From Aphrophora alni (Eukaryota > Arthropoda > Insecta > Hemiptera > Aphrophoridae), in contig OY740776.1 in NCBI GenBank assembly GCA_963513935.1, positions 11,686,724 through 11,750,723 of the forward strand: 64,000 nucleotides of DNA, given 5' to 3'. The notes below the pieces were generated by a model. That model ran no database searches and was not told where the DNA came from. It saw only the letters and a list, made by a program, of their open reading frames with translations. A program made the position numbers and the translations under genes. This document shows, piece after piece, positions 58,589-64,000 of the stretch. The stretch's first letter is position 1, and the number at the start of each line of letters is the position of its first letter.

Positions 58589-59520
58589 GGAGTGGGGAAA
58601 GAAGCTCACTTGTATAACTGTTTATAATATTTATAGAATTAGTGTTTGTTTAATACTCAACCTCTGAGGATGGTAACTATGTTACTGAAATTTACGTAAG
58701 GAAATTAATCTTGTTTTATTGTATTATGGTATTGAGTGTTTGAACTTGGCTCAATGCGATTGATTGAACTAGCCAAATGAAGGAGTGGGAAAAGAACCTT
58801 ACTTGTATAACGGTTTATAATATTTATAGAATTAGTGTTTGTTTAATACTCAACCTCTGAGGATGGTAACTATGTTACTGAGATGTACATAAGGAAATAT
58901 ATTTTGTTTCATTAAATTGTGGTATTGAGTGTTTGAACTTGGCTCAATGCCATTGATAGAACTAGCCACAGGAAGGAGTGGGGAGAGAACGTCACTTGTA
59001 TAACTGTTTATAATATTTATAGAATTAGTGTTTGTTTAATACTCAACCTCTGAGGATGGTAACTATGTTACTGGGATGTACATAAGGAAATATATTTTGT
59101 TTTATTGAATTGTGGTATTGAGTGTTTGAACTTGGCTCAATGCCATTGATAGAACTAGCCACAGGAAGGAGTGGGGAGAGAACTTCACTTGTATAAATGT
59201 TTATAATATTTATAGAATTAGTGTTTGTTTAATACTCAACCTCTGAGGATGGTAACTATGTTACTGAGATGTACATAAGGAAATATATTTTGTTTTATTG
59301 AATTGTGGTATTGAGTGTTTGAACTTGGCTCAATGCCATTGATAGAACTAGCCACAGGAAGGAGTGGGGAGAGAACGTCACTTGTATAACTGTTTATAAT
59401 ATTTATAGAATTAGTGTTTGTTAATACTCAACCTCTGAGGATGGTAACTATGTTACTGAGATGTAGCCTACATAAGGAAGTATATCTTGTTTTATTGAAT
59501 TGTGGTATTGTGTGTTTGGT
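58589..59520 (+). repeat. 193-bp satellite, five tandem units
   Basis: Unit starts (GGAGTGGG) lie at 58589, 58782, 58975, 59168 and 59361, exactly 193 bp apart. The last unit is truncated near 59517. Each has TTTATAATATTTATAGAATT, ACTCAACCTCTGAGGATGG, TAACTATGTTACTG and GTGTTTGAACTTGGCTCAAT. Units 3-5 are nearly identical and units 1-2 more diverged. GGTAAC/GTTACT forms a small stem after CTGAGGATG. Confidence 0.95.
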
Positions 59521-60290
59521 TTTAATAATTATTATTGTTAAAAACTTCCTGATTTAAAATATAACTTGTGCACAGTGTACCCTTAAAGTCATTGTGGGGT
59601 TTTAAATAGTTATGTCTCCCTCTGGAACGAAACAGCTGTTGTTTTTTTATTTATACGTAATTGTCTAACGATTTTCGTTCCGTTTAAACATATGTTCCAT
59701 TTCATCTACAAATTATCATGACAATCGTGTAAAAAAAAGTTCAGTTTGTTTTGTATTTTGCAATTCATTTCTGTAACTACAGTGCAACATGAGTATTGGC
59801 GTGTGATTCATGACAACTTCCAGACGAAAACAACACTCAGAAACTGGTAGCTTTGTGACACTCGTTATAAAAGAGAGTTCACGCGTCAAAGTTTTTTTTC
59901 CCTTAAAACGAAATAAATGATATGAGAAAAGAAAATGTATCAGAACTTTTACCTGTCTGAAAGTAAATTTTCACATCCACCTTCTGAAAAGAAATACTTC
60001 TGAACTCAAGGTTAAGTATCTAGTGATAAAAAAAAACATGATCAACCTTTTAAAGTAATTAAATTTAACAATTATAGTACAAAAATAATGCGTTGAATAA
60101 TTTTAAGAAATGGTAATTAAACAATTTGATTATATATAAAGAAATGTTTAAAAAAAAATTATGGACATCCAAAATTATTATTAGACTATTATTTACTTAA
60201 TTTGGAATATTAGTCTCTGAGGGTCATTGTGTCGAAATGTAGCTACCTGTAACATCCATATATATTTTATATTTATAAATATAAAAGAGT

Positions 60291-60336
<46 letters not shown>

Positions 60337-60406
60337 TAACATCAAAATTAATACTTTTACAATTATTCGTTTTTACATTTTAATTTTAATATCTGTTCTG
60401 TGTATC
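59521..60406. other. AT-rich stretch with (AT)n microsatellite
   Basis: (AT)n at 60296-60333. CTCTGAGGGTCATTGTG and TCGAAATG at 60214-60238 echo the CTGAGGATG...GAAA motif of the adjacent satellite. No gene. Confidence 0.45.
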
Positions 60407-60408
60407 TA

Positions 60409-60767
60409 CAGTATCCTCAAGGTAGGAATTTATCTGAGGTGGAAAGGAAAAGACCCCCCCCCCCCCCGCCACACTTCGTTTGTTGCGTTTGCTTTCAGCG
60501 GTACAATCCCAATAAAAAAATATAGACCTCAAATGCTTCTGTGTAAACTCCTGCCCTACTTTCGTTTCTTTTATCGGTGTAAATAAGAATAAAACGTTTA
60601 CAAAAGTCTGTCACGAAGTTGTAACTTTAGGAATTAAATGTAGCTAAGTAGTAATTTGTGTAGCTAGTTTTCTTGGAATGGATTGTATCGTCAAGTCAGG
60701 CTAGGGAAACAAATAGAAGGGTGGACACGCCCCTTACACCAGACACACTCCTAGTCTGAGGGTACTG
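60409..60767 (-). mobile_element. Tc1/mariner-type MITE B copy 3 (359 bp)
   Basis: TA at 60407-60408 and 60768-60769. The ends are CAGTATCCTCAAGGTAGG and the inverse of CAGTACCCTCAGACTAGG. It is inverted relative to copies 1 and 2 and contains a C run at 60454-60467. Confidence 0.8.
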
Positions 60768-60814
60768 TATGTGTGTGTTTTTAAAGCAAATCTGATAGTT
60801 TTCCTATATACCGG

Positions 60815-61245
60815 TTGATCAACTCAAAATGGCCACGATTGGGATCTCGGAAATTATCAGTTTCTCAAAAAACTTTAAATAGGGAACCTTATCTGGATTT
60901 ATACGTACATTAAAATTTCGGTGTTTCCGTGTTTTTAATCTTCCAATATGGCCGCCATAATTACTTTTTTAAATACAAAAACATTTTTTATATTGCATTT
61001 TTTGGTAGAATATATTATTCTATGACACTTTTGTTCTTTGGTATTTTTCTCTAAACGCAGCCGTTACGGAGCTATGGCCCGTCATGTGTAAAAACAACTA
61101 TTACCGCCATTTAATGTAAGATTACAAAGACTGTAGCACTGTAATTTTAATGTACGTATAAATCCAGATAAGACTCCCAATTCTGAAATTTTTGAGAAAC
61201 TGATAGTTTCCGATATCCCGATGGTGGCCGTTTTGAGTTGATCAA
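60815..61245. mobile_element. Fold-back element with ~110-bp arms (431 bp)
   Basis: The left arm TTGATCAACTCAAAATGGCC ... GAAACTGATAG-type core ... CTTATCTGGATTTATACG is mirrored by CGTATAAATCCAGATAAG ... GGCCGTTTTGAGTTGATCAA. The arms are about 85-90% identical. No clear target duplication is visible and there is no coding sequence. Confidence 0.75.
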
Positions 61246-62150
61246 TCAATGTATATTTTTTTCATTATATGTCTGGGACCGTTAAAATTGTAAAAATTAT
61301 AAATTTCCTAATTAAAATAAAATTTATAAAGTTAGATTTCATAATTTTCTATTAATTTTTAAATAAAACAAAATTTGATGAAGAGTGAAGAAATTAATTT
61401 TGAATAGATTTTTTTAAAAGAAAACATTTAGTTGTTTAATGAAAAAAAAAAATATTTAAAGAAAAGTAATTTTAAATCAAATTATACCAGAGAAAACTTC
61501 AGTGTACAAGATTTTAATTAATTAATCAGTTTTAGTTTCCTTGACAAATAGTAGTTGTATAAAACAGGTCATACAGACACATTTCAACAAATTGAGGCAA
61601 TACACATAAAAAAATCACAATACACAATTAAACAACAAGCAGCTTAAAAACTAGAGAAAAATATGCAATAATTGACACGGTACACATAAATAAGTTACAA
61701 GAATAAAACATATTACAAAAGAAAAAGAGATCACATCAATCATGATCCATAAACTCATATTAGAAAGGTTCTTAAATTTAGTCACTGAAAAGTATAAATA
61801 AAATGTACATAATTCGGGATCAAGAATATTTTTATTTTTGCATTTTGATCACATGATTAATATTCTTGTCAAAGTTTCTCTTAAAGGTTATCCATTACCA
61901 TTAACTACATAAGACCATATTGCTCTCCCATTGGTACCAATTAATTTATAGCGCATATGCCATATTTTTCCCAACTGTTCTTGATACATTCTCCAATGCA
62001 GCATTGCGCGTAACGGATACACTGGAATCAATAAGCAAGAACAAGTTTTAATTCATTGCTGAATGCGTATGTCACATATATAAATAAAACTTTGTCATTT
62101 GTAATTGGAGTTTGAATTGATAAAATTTATTCATAGAATGAAAAAGATAA
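61246..62150. other. AT-rich stretch, possible LINE 3' flank
   Basis: No gene is seen. On the minus strand it lies downstream of the LINE relic at 62155-62600. Its CA-rich run (61560-61740) resembles that at 6340-6420. Confidence 0.35.
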
Positions 62151-62154
62151 CAAA

Positions 62155-62600
62155 CCTTTTTTTATTTATACAACGGCATCGATTAATAAATTCATTATAA
62201 CAGGTAAATAGGTAGGCAAAACGTCCCCTTGATAAATTAGGCAAGATGATAAATTACAACATACGAAGGCAAGATGTCCCTCCACCGACGCATCTCTCAG
62301 CCAGTCCCTCCCTACCTGCGCGGACCAAGCAGGCCAGCTCTTTTTTAATTTGTACACCTATAAGACTGTTTTTAAAAATCCTGTAGTTTGGTAAATTTTG
62401 AATGCTTTTAGGAAGCTTATTCATGAACTTTGCACCAGCTTGTGAGGGAAGTTTACTGTATTAATTTAACCTGAGCTGTTTGGCACGATACTCACAAGCT
62501 TGTCTGTAGATGAAACAGATTTCTACAAAGCTCTCACGAGCACTTTTTATAGTAGAAAATCATTTTACAAGATGATTATTAAATTTAATTACTAACGATA
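62155..62600 (-). pseudogene. LINE ORF2 RT C-terminal relic
   Basis: On the minus strand one frame reads KLPSQAGAKFMNKLPKSIQN followed by LPNYRIFKNSL and ends at a TAA (62254-62256). A hydrophobic segment, then (G/A)-x-K-(F/L)-(M/Y)-N-x-LP-x-x-I, then a basic helix with FK, is the typical C-terminal end of the reverse-transcriptase protein of CR1/Jockey/RTE-type LINEs. Upstream (to about 62600) the frame can be followed through RESFVEICFIY and CEYRAKQLRLN, but a stop lies between that and KLPS. The catalytic RT core (F/YxDD) is absent. The 3' end runs to a short A-rich tail near 62155. It is a dead fragment. Confidence 0.55.
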
Positions 62601-64000
62601 ATTTTTAAATTCGTTTAGACCGTCACTCTTTAATACATCTTGTACACAATTTGATGTGTATTACCAGGTTTGTAGAAGGATGCACATTTTGTTCTAACGA
62701 TGCATTTGTTTAAAACCTAAATTATTTAAGTACCACTATAATTTTAAGGTAAATTTTGAGCACAAACTTCACTTGTTAACCTTTCACTAATACTTTGACT
62801 CTTAAAAAAATGTGCGTAGACATTTTAAAAACGTAAATTTTTTAGATAACTACGTTGTGCCTCTCTGAGCAGCTGACCGACAGACAATCTCTAGAAATAG
62901 AATTGACCTTGGACTTTCTGCGATAAACTTCATCACTTCGAAAAGATTGATTTCACAATTGATTCTTTAAAAAAAAAAAAATAAAGCAACAGCTTTTTAC
63001 GAAAACAAAACAACATTTGTTCGGCAGTATGCTTGACAACATTAGTTTTGTTTCAAAAAAAAAAAAATTGTACTCAACTACCCTGAAGAAGCTAGATGTC
63101 CATCTCATAGTATAATTTGTATTAGATGGATTTTATACCCTTCCCCCAAACTGAACTTTCTCAAAATCTCTTCTGAAAAATAATTGTAACCCCCCCCCCC
63201 CCCAAGGCCCCTAAGTATATAAAAACATTACAGCTCGTTATAAGTACATGGTTTCAGCTGTGTTTTGCCTCAAGCAACATTCCAATATAGCCTGCTCCTG
63301 AACTTAATATATAAACGTTTGCGCATGCGCGTTGAAGTTTCCAAGCTCAGAAGAATTTAATAAAACTAACCACATACGTTGGTCGGTTTTATTTAGAAAA
63401 TAATATAAATTTATTGTCTTTTTTACAATTTTTTCCTGTTTTTTTAATTTAGTTGAACGAACATATATTTTACTTAAACTGTTGCTTGTGTAGCCTACAT
63501 TCAGTTTGTATTTTAATAAAAATAAATATTTAGTTCTCAACCGATCCGTTGATTATATTGTCTGTTTCCATTTGTTTGTGGAACTCGACTGTATGAGGTC
63601 TACAAGTTCATGTAGGTCTTAAATGTTTCTAACAACCTACCATTAAAATTTTCAAAAGGGGCAACTATTTTTAAATATATTGAACAATTTTGTTTTCATT
63701 CGTACTAAAAGAATGGACAACTACAGTTTCTTCGATAAATTGTCTGTATTAGAATTTTTTTTATGTCTGTATGTAAATATGCAAATTTTAGAGGTTATAT
63801 TTTTAATTCTGTTTATAAACTTTTTGAGAAAATCGTAATTTTGTGGGTTTCTTACGCCAGACGGACAAATGATTGAGATAGATCATTTCAAAAACTACTT
63901 TTTTGGACTCAAGTAGAGGATCCAAAACGGGTATATCTGAATATTCTGATATAGGTTTTTTTGACTCATCTTTTTTTCCCCAATATTGTTCAAAGGTGAA
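62601..64000. other. AT-rich stretch to window end
   Basis: Poly-C at 63190-63203 and several A runs. TTGCGCATGCGCGTTGAAG at 63320 is a short GC palindrome. 63700-63900 carries fragments of the family at 12535 and 41140. No gene is seen, and the frame at 63304-63540 has no recognised domain. Confidence 0.4.

Overview
This 64 kb window is AT-rich eukaryotic DNA with no intact protein-coding gene that I can support. The longest open frames are about 110 codons, and most of those come from simple repeats, palindromes or stop-poor AT-rich stretches. Five arrays of TTAGG/CCTAA, the ancestral insect telomere-type repeat, lie at internal positions. Together with piggyBac-type and Tc1/mariner-type elements and R1/Jockey-like LINE relics, they point to an insect. 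A hemipteran with a large repeat-rich genome, such as a leafhopper or sharpshooter, would fit, but that is an impression of style and not a demonstrated assignment. The window reads as an intergenic or intronic transposon graveyard.

Layout. 1-10 kb: AT-rich DNA, a LINE ORF2 C-terminal relic (2.5-2.8 kb, minus), a TTAA-flanked piggyBac-type element (3.0-3.8 kb), two convergent pairs of telomere-type arrays (4.5/5.2 kb and 8.1/9.35 kb), and two copies of repeat I. 10-16 kb: three more copies of repeat I and a long-armed mariner-type fold-back. 16-24 kb: repeat C copies, an inverted pair of a ~0.7 kb element (G), a MITE inserted in a repeat A copy, a fold-back with a TA duplication, and a 105-bp-arm hairpin. 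25-28 kb: a three-level nest (C, then E, then D) between direct repeats F. 28-32 kb: a palindrome split at its centre by a mariner-type MITE, a 31-bp minisatellite and a LINE RNase H-end relic. 32-45 kb: many repeat A copies, repeat L split by a 250-bp insertion, the second D element, a GC-rich TIR element, a possible promoter/first exon, and a cluster of a GC-rich palindromic motif. 45-53 kb: repeat K, a 1.4 kb minisatellite of 27-29 bp units, and a Helitron-like element carrying a ~126-bp array organised as 504-bp higher-order units. 53-64 kb: a fold-back with a recognisable empty site, a second nest (E, then X, then D), a 193-bp five-copy satellite, the third B MITE, a long-armed inverted repeat, and a LINE RT C-terminal relic.

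The best-supported novelty is family D: three 455-458 bp elements with matching ~33-bp terminal inverted repeats, each flanked by a different perfect 7-bp target duplication, a size most common DNA transposon superfamilies do not make. The nested insertions allow relative dating, because several host repeats survive elsewhere in the window as empty sites. No gene network can be described. The few gene-like signals are transposon relics plus one or two speculative non-coding exon candidates.
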